Part shown: positions 23,518-37,200 of the stretch, piece after piece
Position numbering within the stretch: position 1 is the first letter of the stretch
Layout: every line of letters begins with the position of its first letter
Program-made: the position numbers and the translations under genes
Assembly: GCF_963576615.1 (NCBI RefSeq)
Contig: NC_088711.1
Coordinates: forward strand, 25,824,182 to 25,888,181
Source: Watersipora subatra
Lineage: Eukaryota > Bryozoa > Gymnolaemata > Cheilostomatida > Watersiporidae
Direction of reading: 5' to 3'
Length of the DNA stretch: 64,000 bases
The notes under the pieces: generated by a model
The model's database searches: none
Seen by the model: the letters and a program-made list of their open reading frames with translations, nothing else
What the model was told of the DNA's origin: nothing

Positions 23518-24310
23518 TGTACACCAGAGCCGTATAGTTTCACAGAGTCCCGCGACCAACAGAAGTGTATACGGGAGCTCGGTCGATTCCAAACAAGCAG
23601 GCCACGCCTCCTATTTTTATATAAGTTATAATGGAGAGGCCGCAACATTAATCAACAAAAACTACTCCCATTAGCAGTCACTTGAAAATTGATTGTTGTA
23701 TCATGAACCATTTGAAAGAAAACAAAATTTCCTACATAAAGCTACTAATAACGTTTTTGTAAACACGTAAAGTAAATGCAAAAAAGAGCGGTATTGAGAG
23801 CGAGGTATGAATGTTCCATTAGAGATCAGTATGTCGATCGGGTTTGTTTGGAATCAGACGTTTTTGTTTCCGGTTTTGGTCGCGAGACTTTGTAAAGCTG
23901 TATGGCTCTGACAGTACAGAGCTGTATAACTTCACAGAGTGTCACTGCTAACGGATGCGTATGTCAGAGCTCGCACGGCTCCAAACAAACAAGCCGCACC
24001 CACTGTTGTTTTATATAAGTTATAATGAAGAGGCCGCAACACTAACCAACAAAAATTACTCCTATTGGCAGTCACTCTGAAATTGATTGTTGTATTATAC
24101 ACCATTTGAAAAAGGACAAAATTCCCTACAAGAAACTACAAATGATTTTTTGTAATAAAGTACCGTAAATGCAAAAGAGTGAAACTTTGAGAGCGAGGTA
24201 AAAATATTCTATTAGAGATCAGTATGTCGATCGGGTTTGTTTGGAATCAAGTGTTTTTGTTTCCGGTTTTTGGTCACGGGACTCTGTGAAACTATATGAC
24301 ACTGGTGTAC
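23518..24310. mobile_element. Tandem pair of MITEs sharing outer inverted repeats
   Basis: The outer ends gtgtacaccagagccgtata and, at the right, tatatgacactggtgtacac form an inverted repeat that extends through tagtttcacagagtcccg. The middle (about 23895-23935) holds a tail-to-head junction with gctctg-acagta-cagagc. Two 390-bp units thus lie in direct orientation, sharing interior blocks such as agagatcagtatgtcgatcg and ttatataagttataatg. No coding capacity. Confidence 0.85.
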
Positions 24311-24971
24311 ACAAGCTGACAAGGTCAGCTAGTTCCTGTCAACAGGCTAACAATTATTTTAACAATATTATCTTTAGCTCTTTTAATAATGTTCCATGTA
24401 ATATCCATTCTATTTATAGAGAGAGGTATTTTAAATGCTACAAGTATACGTCAAACCATTTATTTGATTCGATTAACTAACGGTTGCTCTTTTTCGTGAT
24501 TTTTCTGTGGCATAATTTGGAAAACATGTTTTCTAAGATGAAATTATAACCAATGATGTACGCTAATAAAAAGGTTAATTGGTTTGACTATGGCTGGAAG
24601 GTAGAGGGTACCGACTTGTATTCATGTGCGTATAGTTGGAGTTGACTAGGCTAATTAAAATATCCCTGTGTAGTTTGCGTGGCTGGATGACAGGTGTTGT
24701 CTGACGCTAATATCAATCATCAGGTTTGAGAATGGTGCATGAGGATGCTAGCTTTATTTTGTTTTTACAAATGGAATTTATCCAGGACTCAATTGTATTT
24801 CTCTCATCAATACTGCTGCTTGTAGTAACATCAAACTCAGACTGTGTGAAAAGCCTTTGCACTTTGGTACTGGTCATTGTATCATCCTCTCTTTTGCTCT
24901 AGGGCATTTAGCTTCTCTATGTCTGACCTTACTCTAGCAATCAGTTGATAGGCATAGTCGAGTCACTGCAG
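24311..24971. other. Region upstream of gene B start, no defined promoter
   Basis: If gene B starts at 24974 its promoter should lie here. I see no convincing TATA box or initiator. A phase-1 acceptor (cactgcag) ends at 24971, so this could also be the end of an intron. Confidence 0.3.
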
Positions 24972-24973
24972 TC

Positions 24974-25232
24974 ATGATTTGTCTGCTCCTCGAGTTGCTG
25001 CTGTTCTCACTCGCCATCCCTGCCAGGGATTGTCAGGATATGGTTTTTACTTACCACGGCTATAGAGCTATTGTCATGTACACAAACGCTAATGGTCATG
25101 GCCAGTGGATGGGGACTCTGCGAGATGTAGGTAGTGGTATGACGCAACCACGAGCTGTTTTTAATTTTTCACAAATCGGAGTTGTCGACTTGTCTACAGG
25201 GATATTACATCAGATTTACAAAAATGTGACGG
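24974..25232 (+). CDS. Gene B exon 1: signal peptide
   Basis: The ATG begins a short n-region, a Leu-rich hydrophobic core (LLLELLLFSLAI) and a small-residue cleavage region (PARDC). After it come DMVFTYHGYRAIVMYTN and one NFS and one NVT site. The donor is g|gtgagt, phase 1. Confidence 0.75.
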
Positions 25233-28200
25233 GTGAGTGAAACTACTAGCTTGAAACTTGATAAACTCTGACAATATTACAGATACTAGTTCTCTGTGCC
25301 ATGAGAGACCGCCAGGAGTGCCAATAAAGCACAGAGAATAAGTATGTGCACAATGATTCGTAAGTATAGAAAGTAAATAATTGGCGCAGTGGTTAGTGTG
25401 TCGGTTACACAAAGCCTATGGTTGGAAGTTCAAATCCTGGACGATGTAATCATTTTTTTCACCGCCCAACCGTGGCGAGGGATCGACACGGTTCATATTA
25501 TCGTAAATATTTTCCGTTATGAATCTGCATAGTTTTACATTGGTCTTACTAGAACGATTTATTATGCTGGTTGAACATTGTAGAAAAAATGTCAATTGTT
25601 TTACTGATGCATATATATTTGTAAAAGGTTAAAATGTTTTTTGTTACTTTATTTTCTGTGATCATTTCAAAGCGCAAGCAGATAATTATTCAAACTGTTT
25701 AATGATTGCTGACATGAGCTGGCCAGGAGAGACAAAGTCATCTTGAGAGTTCAGCAGCTAAAACTGACGTTGCAGTTGTTTCGTTTGTTGTCACGAAAAC
25801 ATGAGTTTAATTTTGCTCCGCCCTATGAATGACGGCTAAACTAGACTGTAAGTTGATCTAGCAGCACCTTTGGATAGCTGCCATTGCTTGGTTTGTCTTG
25901 ATTAGCTAAAGTTGATGTTATCAGGCTCATAAACTAAATACCAATGCCAAATATTCCCCATTTATTTTATTTTCACTAAAAATACATGTATGAAAATACA
26001 TGTATTTTTAGTGAAACATATACAACAAAAAAATTTTGTTATATATGTTTATGAGAAATATTGAGTGAATAGCAGCAGAGGCATACTCAGCGGTAATTAG
26101 GCATTTCATTTTTGAAGGAAAAGGACAAGGGAGGCAAATATTACTTTCATTTTGTCATAAATCATAACATGAAGTTTGTACCGCAAAAATTTTGGAAAAT
26201 TTTCATGTCACGCTTTCTTTAAACTGCTGATAAACATGCAAATCAATGATAACAGTGCTATTGTTAGCACTTAAGCTTTAGCACTTGTTAAAGGAGCTTG
26301 ATGTGGTCTGTTCTAATACCTCTACTCTGAGCTTATCTGCAAGTCTAGAGGTTTTCTTACAATTGAAGATGGTTAGTAAAGAATCTCCATTATACATATG
26401 TTGATTAATTACAGTTAAACATCTACCTTAGACACACAACACTTCATACATATTGTGCACTTTCAGGATACGGTGTTGTTCCTTTCCAGAGTTGGCATAG
26501 TATGTAGGGATGTAGAAACCATAGTAATTATATAATGCAAACATCCCCTGGTAAAAAATTATCAAAATTTTATATAAGGGCTGTACATATTAAAAGTTAG
26601 TAACAAAATAGTATGTTAACCTTAGTAACTATAGTTATCTACAAAAGCTTTATTATATTTAGTGAATTTATTGGTTACGATCTGCATTAAAATGTAACAT
26701 TACAATTTTGCTATGAGTACTGCGTACTGTAGAAAGTTCTTACCTTTAAGACAGACATGTGTATAACAAAAACTTTGAATTCAATTCAAATAAGTTTAGC
26801 TTACTAAGCACACACACTTAAAGCTAAGTATTGGTATGTATTTTCAACGATTTTACTGAATTTCAACTTTTTATCACTAAAATTTTATCACTCATCAGTT
26901 TCTGTCTTTGTTTTCACTATAACTTTTAGCAGACCTGTTTAAAACAATTTTCCACTGAATTCGGCAAGAAAACCATACGATGCTGTTTTCGTAATGAAGT
27001 AGATTTTTGTTAGCAGGTCAAGTCATTCGCTACTGCATTAAATTCTGACCGAATGATTATTCTCCCCAAATTAATTCAAACGGATTTTCGAAAAATCGAT
27101 ATACCGCTAGTATTTAAACAATATCTCGAGAATAAAAACAAATATCGTTTGACTGTAAAATGCATCTTATTTAGAAAGAGATTCTCTACAAGATATGTAT
27201 AAAATTGTTTAGTAAATAAAATATCACTCTAGCCACTTTTTGCGTTGAACCAACGCGGTGTGTTTCTTATATCTATGACGACAACGATCTGGTTTTGCCG
27301 TTTTGAAAAATAATTAAAAATGGAATTGTTGAGCCAAAAAATTTTCTCTTGGTTGCACGTGATTGGCAACGAGGTTGTTTCGTTAGAGACAAAATTTGAT
27401 TAGTCTAGCTAATGTGTGGGCTTCGTCGTACTTATATTACTGTGCAAGCCGAAACATCGACTTGCACAGTAATATAAGTATTACTGGGAGCTTAATAACT
27501 CTTAATTCCCTTAACTCTTTCGCTACTCTTTGAGTTCGCTACCCGCTAACTCTTTTGTGGTAGCGAAAGAGTTAAGGGAAGTTGTCTGACTTCTGTATGA
27601 AGAGATTGCAACTCCAACTTTGCGACTGGTTTTGAAGGGAAACTATTACCGTTTTACACACGAGAATTGCTGAACTGAAATAAATCGATCATCATATCTC
27701 TTTTAGGCGTTGTGAAAATATTTTCAGCGGACAGCATTTCGGTGTCTTTTTTATTTTGACATAAGCATACCGATTGACAAATTTGAACTTGGGCAAAGAT
27801 TTTATTGAAATCGTATGGTGAGGTGAAAAAATCATTATGTCCCACTTCGTAAGGTTAAAAAATCGTATATCAGGGTAATCGTATCATGAGGGTGCACTGT
27901 ATTAGTAAGAGCAGTAGACAACTGGCTTACTTGAAAACCGTTCAATAAAAGCAATGAATTAATATTAACTCTTAAATGTTGACTGGCAATAAAATTCACA
28001 TTACAGTTATTTAATATCAAAAGATTCACCATGTCTTACTCTGCTGTGTTGTAGGTGCAAAATATGTGGAAAGGTGATTACAAGCTCTTAAAAGCTAAAA
28101 AACCAACACTTAATCACAGCCACACGAGACCGCCGTAGTTTGGATTCTCTTTCCAAAACGGCTCAAATGTGATGTACCCTAGGACACTTATGTATTCGCG

Positions 28201-31200
28201 GCATCTAACTTTCGCGTTTTCGCGGCAACAGCCTCTCGCGAAAATTTCATGAGCGAAACTAAACTATCATAACGAACGAGCGAAAACGCGAAAATAAATG
28301 GCTTTCTTCATTGATATTCACAATAAAATCGTCATATTTGAAATGCAGACAATTTTCGTGTGTGGTTGGCTCATTGGGCAAGTTTTGCTAAACTCATTAT
28401 AGCTAATACACCGACTGAGCAGCTTGGCAAAACAAATTACGATAATAAATTTTTTTTGGAAAAGCCTAGACAAATGAAGAAGATGATGATATTAGTTTAG
28501 TCATTGAATTTGTAACTGATGAGGATGACAGTCTGGTAGGAAAAGTCATAAAATTGAATAATAATTATTGTGGTGATGAATTTTATTACCAACCAAAAGC
28601 AATAACAACCCAGTGCCATGGCCACCGCGGTGCCGCGTGCTATAAATACTTGAATTCTAATATTGGTACCAATCAGTCACTGCGGCTTTGACGTCATTGA
28701 TAGTCTAGGAAACAAATGGCAGCAAGCGATCAAATTACATTATTGATCTAGCCTACACATTTCTACCTGCGGTTCACAAATACAAACTACCGTACTTTTC
28801 GGACAATTAGCAGCTACTTTTTGCTGATGATTTGAGCCATGCGGCTTATAGGTAGGCCTACAAGGGTGCGGCTAATCACTGTGGCTTATTCTGTGGCTTT
28901 TTCTTTCACTAGGGCGCACTAACGGGAATCTCCAATTAGTGCACTTTTAGCTGTGAAAGAAAATACGAAACAATGCCTCACGGTACTGTCCCGTTAGGCA
29001 CTAAGTTAAAAAGCGTCGGATAATACGAAACTGTGCCGTTCTGCACTGTTCCCTTTTAAATGGCGTTAAAAAGCACAGTCCTTAGTTCTGCGGCCTATAG
29101 TAAGGTGCGGCTTATGTATTGTTTTATAATCGTTTTTGGAAAATAAAGCATATGTAGCTTATATAGAGGTGCAGTTTATAGTCCAAACAGTACGGTAGTC
29201 CCAAATTGAAAAATATTTCGTACCAGCGAACTGGACAGGAATCTGTTTGTTCCACTGCATTTATTTTCACATCACTATATTTTCGCACTCATCAGAGCTG
29301 CGAAATTAAGTTCCAGCGAAATTTTACTCTGTATGCTACTCACGAAACTAAATACTAGCGAAATATAAGTGTCCTAGTGTAGTTGTGAAAGATGGTTTCT
29401 GTTTACACTTTCATGCAACCTTATTCGTCAAAATATTTTCACAAATATACTTCACGCATTCAATAACACCATGGCTATTGTTCTTACGCGTCTATTTTAT
29501 CATCATTGTAATTCTGTCACTTTTAGCAGTGATATCTTATAACTTACCGTAAAAATTCATTTAATTTTTTAACCTTAGCTCGAAGGAGTACATATCATTG
29601 TCTGATAATCATGACATGGTAACCTGTGATAATCGAAAAGTGCTGCAAAAATTATTTGCGAAGTATTGGGTCACATGATCAGATTACGACTTGATGATTT
29701 GATCAAGCCAAAACAAAACTAAAGTAGCGAGCATCTATATTTGATACGGGGTCTTCGGTAAAACCCGAAGTGTTTGTCATAAACTAGTGCTACGATAAGT
29801 TTTATATTGAGCTTTTTATTGGCCTTTCAATTCCTGTGAGAACATCACGTGACAAGACAATAACCAAACTGTAATGAATACGTCAGATAAATAAAGAGAT
29901 TCCAATCTACGGCGGCTTTTCGTTTTACAGCTTTTAAGAGCTTGTAATCGCATTTCCACATATTTGGCACCTACAACACAACAGAGTGAGACATGGTGAA
30001 TCTTCTGATACCAAATAACTGTAATGTGAATTTTGTTGCAAGTCAACCTTTAAGTTAGCCATTGGCAATGTGCCAGGCTAATGACAAGCGGCAGCCCTCT
30101 GAATGACAAATGAATGGCTTACCTCTCTGTCTTTCACCTTGAGTTTGCAAATAGTTGCATGTAATGTTCATGGCCATAAAACTATGTCACAAATGTTAAC
30201 AACAAAGCACATGGTTGGCATGGTCTCCCCTAATATAGTGCAAGGTTCAACGTATTTGAACTGATGTTCAACTTGTTTTTAAGTTTGAAGTTTAGTGTAG
30301 CAAGAATAGAGAGGCAGTCCTTCTGTTCCAAAGGTCTGCCTGTTAATGGCTTGATGGAAATGTTGGCTTGAACTCCTTCGTTCAAAGAGCCTAGGTTTTC
30401 GCCATTTGCTAGTCTGTCATCCTGTGTGATAAAGATCAATTACTCGATTAGTTTTGAAATTTTGTTATCGTTCTGCTAACTGTCATACAGTTAGACTACT
30501 TGGTTTTTTATACAAAGCTCTCTCAAAGCAATTGCCTTGCATATAAAGCAAAAGAGATCTCATTCTTATGTAGTGCAATGTCACAAATAATTTCACCTTT
30601 GTTCTTAACCAATCTGTGGATCAGGCATTGTACGCAGACTAGCGTGTATCTGAACTGATCTATTTCATAGAATACATTCTGAACAAATATATGATGATGG
30701 ATGGAACATAGTTCATGCATTTTAGTTGTTTATATTGAGTAGCCAACTTATGAGTGCAATAAACAGACCAGTGTCAATAGGACAGTAAGCACGATTCACA
30801 TGATAATGGGAAAGGTCCACATAACAGTGGGCATGGTCCACATAACAGTAGGCATGGTCCACATAACAGTGAGCATGGTCCATGTGACAGTGGGCATGGT
30901 CAACATAACAGTGGGCATGGTCCACATAACAATGGGCATGGTTCACATATCAATGGGCATGGTTCACATAACAGTGGGCATGGTTCACATAACAGTGGGC
31001 ATGGTTCACATGACAGCGAGGATGACTTACATGTAGTTTATATGACAGGGCATGATCTACATGGCAGTGAGAGTGGTCCACATGCAGTGGGCATGGTCTA
31101 CATGACAGTGGTTATGGTTTAGTCTTCAGAACAGTAGGCATGGTCCGCCCAATGATATATAACCTCCCCACAAATAATGCAGGTTTTACTAAATCTGGTT

Positions 31201-34200
31201 TTATGTTTGTATACAATTTTGGCTTGTAGATTCAGTATGGATACAGTGATGTGAATATTCCATTCTTCTTGTGTTCATATTATTTTTATTGGAAATCTCT
31301 AAAAAAGTGTCTCTCTGCTCATGCTACCAAATGCGCTATAACTGGGTTTTATTTTCAAAATGTGTGTATGCAGATGCACAGACAGTACGCCTCGTGGGTA
31401 CCAGGGTTGATGTGTACGGGCGAGGTGGTGAAAGACTGGGCACAATAATTTCAGATGGCGTGCCTCATTTTAACGGGTCCTGCGTCAACTACGTTCTGGC
31501 TGATGGAGAGGTGGAAGCTACTATCTATGTCGGTTTGTAACTATTATAATAAGCGGAGTTACCCTACCATCACCTTAATTTCTTTAGCCATGTGTTATGG
31601 AACTTTGTAAAAAGTTTTCATCGAATGTGTTAAAGCTGCTGTTAAATCCATAATGCTGGAGCTCAATGGGATCATTCTCCTTTACTTTATATAGTGAATA
31701 TAGTTTATACAGCCATAAAGAAAATTGGGCTGCATCTGCTACCTCCTCTTAGATGCAAACTATACATGTTTTGCATTTTTGATTTTTTAAATATTTGTCA
31801 GAAACATTCTTGTATACTAAAATGTGCATACGATCATATCCTTTGATCAAAACATATTAAGGTGAGACATCTACCCAAATTTATCAAAACTGTCTTTGTT
31901 TATCTAGTACATTAATTTGGTTTTCAAATAGAGGCTGGTGTTGTATTTTTCAAATAGCTCGTTAGAATTTTGGGGAGATAAATTTGACCCTTCTGCGGGT
32001 GAAGGGATGTCGTCTACATTTTGTTTTCTTCTTCCAGTGGAGTGACATTAATCTTTTTGGATGCAATAAATTTCCAACTTGTCAAAGATCTCTTAATAAA
32101 TATGCATTGGCAAGCTGAAAAATATCTCTACCGGTTGATATCTATTGCTTGCAATTGACCTGCAATGATATTATAGCCTGTGCCCTGCTTTGCAATTTTT
32201 GCAGTTTACAATTTTTATTTCGTTCTAAATTTGAAGTTATAATTTTATTTTATAACTGTATTTAACAACGTTGCATAAAAGCTCACTGCACTCATTGATA
32301 TGTTTGCTACAGTTTGCAGCCAAAACTGGCTTTTTATGTGCAACAGAACACGAGTTTTGGGCGTTGATCCATTGTAAGCCGTTTTAAGATAACCGCACGT
32401 AAGCTATCAAATGATATGGTATAAATCTACAAGTTTACAAGTTATATTACAATCATAATAATCTATTAAATGTTACAAATATATATTCAAAAACAAGTGA
32501 CATAAACAAACCATGCTTATAATATGTGCAGAAACAAAAATTAACAGTTTTGAAACAAAAATATTTGATTCGTTTGCTCGAATAGCTGCATTGTAATTGT
32601 TGCTTATTTTTCTTTTTCCGGTGGTGCGGCATTAAACCTTTTGGATGCCATAAATCTGCTAACTTACCTCCAACTCGTCAAATATCTCTTAATAAATATG
32701 CAATTTACTTACATTGCTTTACCATATTGCTCATGCTTTCCATTTTAGGCTATCCGGTGCAGGAAAAGCTAGAGAATGTTGCAGCTCGGGATACACTGAG
32801 TTTAGACATGCGATGGGCGGAGAATAACTCTTTTATAGAGTTCTTGGGAGAGCCAAAAAACTGCTCGGTCTATTTCGATATTAATGATGTGCTCAGACGA
32901 GAGGTGCTTGTCAACAGCACCCATTTCATATATGGCACTAGAAATGAATCTCTTTACTTGCCAGGTATTGCTCTGATAATATTATCATGCCATGATTGGC
33001 CTTTGTAACAATCAAGTGATAGTTGCCTCCTCTTTTTGTTATACTGTGGCCAATTGTCAAATATTCAAATAATTAATAACAATTATTAGAACTCATGTTG
33101 TTGTGGAAGTGGCTAGCTAGTTTAGTGTTTCATTCTGCGTGCTTAACCATGAAACACCTGTCATACCAGATGAAGGATCTTTTAAGATTTCTTGAGGTTG
33201 TCCTCTTATTTTTTACATATCAAACATATTTGGCACCGAGACAGGCAAGTCGTAGATTTTAAGGTACTTTAAAATTAATCAGGAAAATAAACTTTTTCCT
33301 GATTAAAATAGCCAAAAAATAAAAAAATAAATTTTCTCGTTAGTTTTGAGTTTGACGTAATTTCTTGTAATCATTAGCAGTGACATAGCCAGGTATGCAT
33401 TTTTAACCTTGAGTTGTGTAGTGTAGAGCACATTGCATATATAGTTGCACTGTATCTGTAGTTCATAGTGACGAATTTTTGTGACTGTTTACTTATTGCC
33501 TAATCCACACAGCTATGTGGTTTAGGTAACTAAACCAGGCTGCTAGGCTTACTACATGGTATCCCTTGGGTTAGTCATTCCTCCACAGTGCGCAGTACAC
33601 ATGGCTGAATTACAGCTCTATCACTGTTCCAAACTGTGCACTTCCTTTATCTATCACATAATTAGTTGTCATACTAAACTGTCAACAACAATATTTCAGA
33701 TGTTTGTCCTATAGCTGTGGTGAATACACAATCAATTTTATTCATGACCAAAAGCTGTAAACCATCATCTAACACCAAAAGAGAGCAACAGTTACAAGTA
33801 CTATTATATGAAACGTTCTTCAAGTACATTTTATTGTTAGAAGTGTTCTCATATCATCTTAAGCACTGCACTGTTTGTGTACAGCTTGAGCGAAGATTTC
33901 GTACATAAAGCATGTTTTGTTAACACTAAAAATGTTACATCAAATTAAATAAATGTATACCAAAAGTTGACAGTGTCGTATATGTTATGGGACTACAGAA
34001 AGTGTCTGTATGGTGCTGTAAGTAACTCTACTCGATTGTCTGTGTGTGAGAGATTCTTCTGTTTATCCACCATCTTAGGTCTCTGCTAAGACATTGCTCT
34101 TGATTACAAATTACTTTTTGGGTATTAGCAATAACACCATAAAATGTATCTGTCAGAATATATTACAAAGATAGACAACTCCAAGTATCTGAACAACTGA

Positions 34201-37200
34201 TGATAAATGGATAGCTTGTGAGTATATAGAAATTTACATTAGACACATTTGAATGCTCATTAACATGTTGAAGACATTGAAGGTCCACGTTGTGTAGTCT
34301 ACTAAAAAGCTATCAGTAAATCTATCGAGTCTATAAAGTGGACACATTGCAATTATGAGCAATGTTCTTTTGTAGGAGATATGTATGTGGGTGGTTATGA
34401 TTCTGTCCTTACCATTGCGTCACACTCATCCAACTCCACACTACACATGCCTGCGGTTCAGCCCCATATAAATATCACCAACAACACAGTAAGGATTTCA
34501 TACGATCCTTTTGCCATCCTCATGAGAGGACCGTATGTGACAGTGAGTGAAACTAGTGGCAGCTTTTCTATCGCTGTTGGTGGCAGAGGTAAGTTGATGG
34601 TCTTCTGATTTTATGTTAAATATAATTTGCAATTTATGACATGTTTTGTAATTCAGTGTAGCAACAATTGGTTTATGTTTCACATGATAAACAATCATGT
34701 TTTATAGGTAAATAATGGAAATATTTTCCTTTTTTGTACATCTAAACCGGGTAATTTTTACCTTCCAATACTTCATACTTCACTTTCACATAACATAATT
34801 AAAGACTTAATGAAAAGTACTTGTTTGGTCAGAAGCGAAAGAATGAAATTTATTTTCAAATAAAGAAATTTAATGAGATCTCTTTAGTCAAAAATTGGAG
34901 TTGCTAGTATTACAAACTATTGGTGTCGGTTTAAGCAGAGTTGTATGACCTATCCTTCGTGATGACTAATTTGTAAATTCTCAAACCAAGACTGGCATCT
35001 TACTCACACTGGCTTATGTCAAGATCTTTCTTTTGTTTTCATGAATATAGGAAAAATTCTTTTGAATTTCAACTATTTACATCTCACCGATAAGCATAGC
35101 ATTTAATAGTTCATTTTCCAGTGTAATAAAATTATTACCGCAATTCTACATTTAGCATTCTACTAGTTAGATAGGATGAAAATAAAGATGTTCGTCGATA
35201 ATGTTGAACAAACATATGTAAAATTTTTACCAGACCACGAAACCTGCAGCTCGGTGAATAGCGTCGAAGACATTTTCTTTGGTGAACTTTTAGAAGCTAC
35301 ACCTGTGGTATGCATGTGCCGTGTTTCCTTATTAACCATTGACATTGATACACCGCATTGTCACTATATATTATATATGATGTATATATGTATATATGAT
35401 GTCAGTATGTACATTGTATTATATATGATGTCAGTATGTATTATATATGATGCTAAATATTAGCTATGTGTAATTATTTATTGCTTTGCAATTTGTAGTA
35501 TTTTTTGTACTCATGCAATTCTGTAGTGAGGAATGGCTTGTAGTCAATACATGCACATAAAAAAATTGAGATTTTGCCACTTTTTTCTGTTGAACTTTGA
35601 GAAACCTTTCCATTTGTTAGCGCTGAAGCTGGAGTACTTGTCAAAGGAGCCTGATGTGGTCTCTCCTGGTACCTACACACTGAGCTTATCTGGAGGTCTA
35701 GAGGTTTCTCTTTCAATTGAGGATGGTTAGTGAAGAATCTCTGTTATACATACATGTATGTTGATTAATTACAGTCAAACATCTCCCTTAGGCACACAAC
35801 ATTTCATACATATTGTGCAAGGTTCAATGTATTTGATGTGATTTTCAACGTGTTTTGAAGTTTGTTTTATAAGTAAAGAGGCTGAAATTAAGAATTAAAA
35901 GGAAACCACTAAAAAGTTGTAGTATTTAGAAGCTAAAATAGTTTAAACTTCACTTAGTCTGTGTTAGACTAAGTTACCGTGTGTATCTCTATTACTTCGA
36001 CCTAGTCTATGTTAGACTAAGTTACCGTGTGTATCTCTATTACTTCGACCTAGTCTATGTTAGACTAAGTTACCGTGTGTATCTCTATTACTTTGACCTA
36101 GTCTGTGTTAGACTAAGTTACCGTGTGTATCTCTATTTTTTCGACCTAGTCTATGTTAGACTAAGTTACCGTGTGTATCTCTATTACATCGACCTAGTCT
36201 GTGTTAGACTAAGTTACCGTGTGTATCTCTATTTCTTCGACCTAGTCTGTGTTAGACTAAGTTACCATGTGTATCTCTATTACTTCAACCTAGTCTGTGT
36301 TAGACTAAGTTACCGTGTGTATCTCTATTACTTCGACCTAGTCTGTGTTAGACTAAGTTACCGTGTGTATCTCTATTACTTCAACCTAGTCTGTGTTAGA
36401 CTAAGTTACCGTGTGTATCTCTATTACTTTGACCTAGTCTGTGTTAGACTAAGTTACCGTGTGTATCTCTATTTTTTCGACCTAGTCTATGTTAGACTAA
36501 GTTATGCTGTGTATCTCTATTACCACCTCTAATCTCGCACCTCGATCACCGAGTCTACACTTCCAATCGCCGGTTGTTCAAGGTACAGTAACCATAAAAA
36601 CTTCTTTATTGATTATTTCCTTATATAATTATTAATCTCTTTAAATTTCTTCATAATGTATTTATTTAAAAATGCTTTTAGATTTCCTATGCATAGGAGG
36701 TATGTAATGGTTTGCCTCATGTGTTATATTATATGTAAGAGTTCACATTACACATGAGGCGTGTGGATTCCAATCAGGTACCCCCTACACATTTTTAGGC
36801 ATGTTTGGGTTACCTATGTTTTTATTGTTTGGGTTTTACGAGGCTAAATGATAAAGTGTATGTTTTGTAATTTTTATACACATTTCCTGTCTTTCAGTTA
36901 CTGAGAACTGAGCATCGCATTATAACGTAGCAGTTTGGTGTATGCTAGAATGTATTATCAGACTTTTTCTAGGATCATGGATGAATTAATTCATTAATTA
37001 CATCTCATTGAAATTCACATGTAGAGGACAACTTCACGTAAGATTGCAAGAGTGTTTCATGTGTACCCTATCCTAAAATAGATGTTTTCTTTCCTGGGTA
37101 TGTGTGAGTGCGCTTATTGCAGTGTGTGATTAACTATTTGCAGCATTATTAAGGAGTTGAATAAACTCTGATGCTATCTTACTGGAGTGTATGACTGAAC

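Larger units (their letters stand above)
27970..30060. mobile_element. Outer TIR element with about 160-bp inverted ends
   Basis: The sequence from about 27985 to 28150 (gttgac, attcacattacagttattt, gattacaagctcttaaaagc, ccgccgtag) is matched in reverse complement at about 29890-30045 with scattered differences. The left arm has an extra 15-20 bases near 28115. No transposase is visible. Confidence 0.8.
26460..30237. mobile_element. 3.8-kb insertion with nested elements
   Basis: The insertion splits the duplicate of the exon 5 region: matching resumes at 30238 with gtgcaaggttcaacgtattt, and gtgca occurs at both edges (26455-26459, 30238-30242) like a 5-bp target duplication. Inside are two perfect hairpins and three elements nested in each other. 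I found no transposase frame and no clear terminal repeat for the outermost insertion. Confidence 0.6.

Noticed and set aside
25380-25460. Possible functional tRNA gene
   Set aside because: Box A and B are present, but acceptor and anticodon stems do not pair convincingly, so a SINE is more likely.
35981-36532. 183-codon frame (VYLYYFDLVYVRLSYR repeat)
   Set aside because: By-product of the 48-bp minisatellite in an intron of gene B; no acceptor or donor in phase.
36714-36770. Inverted repeat gcctcatgtgt/acacatgaggc
   Set aside because: Short arms with a long spacer; not notable against the many stronger hairpins in the window.
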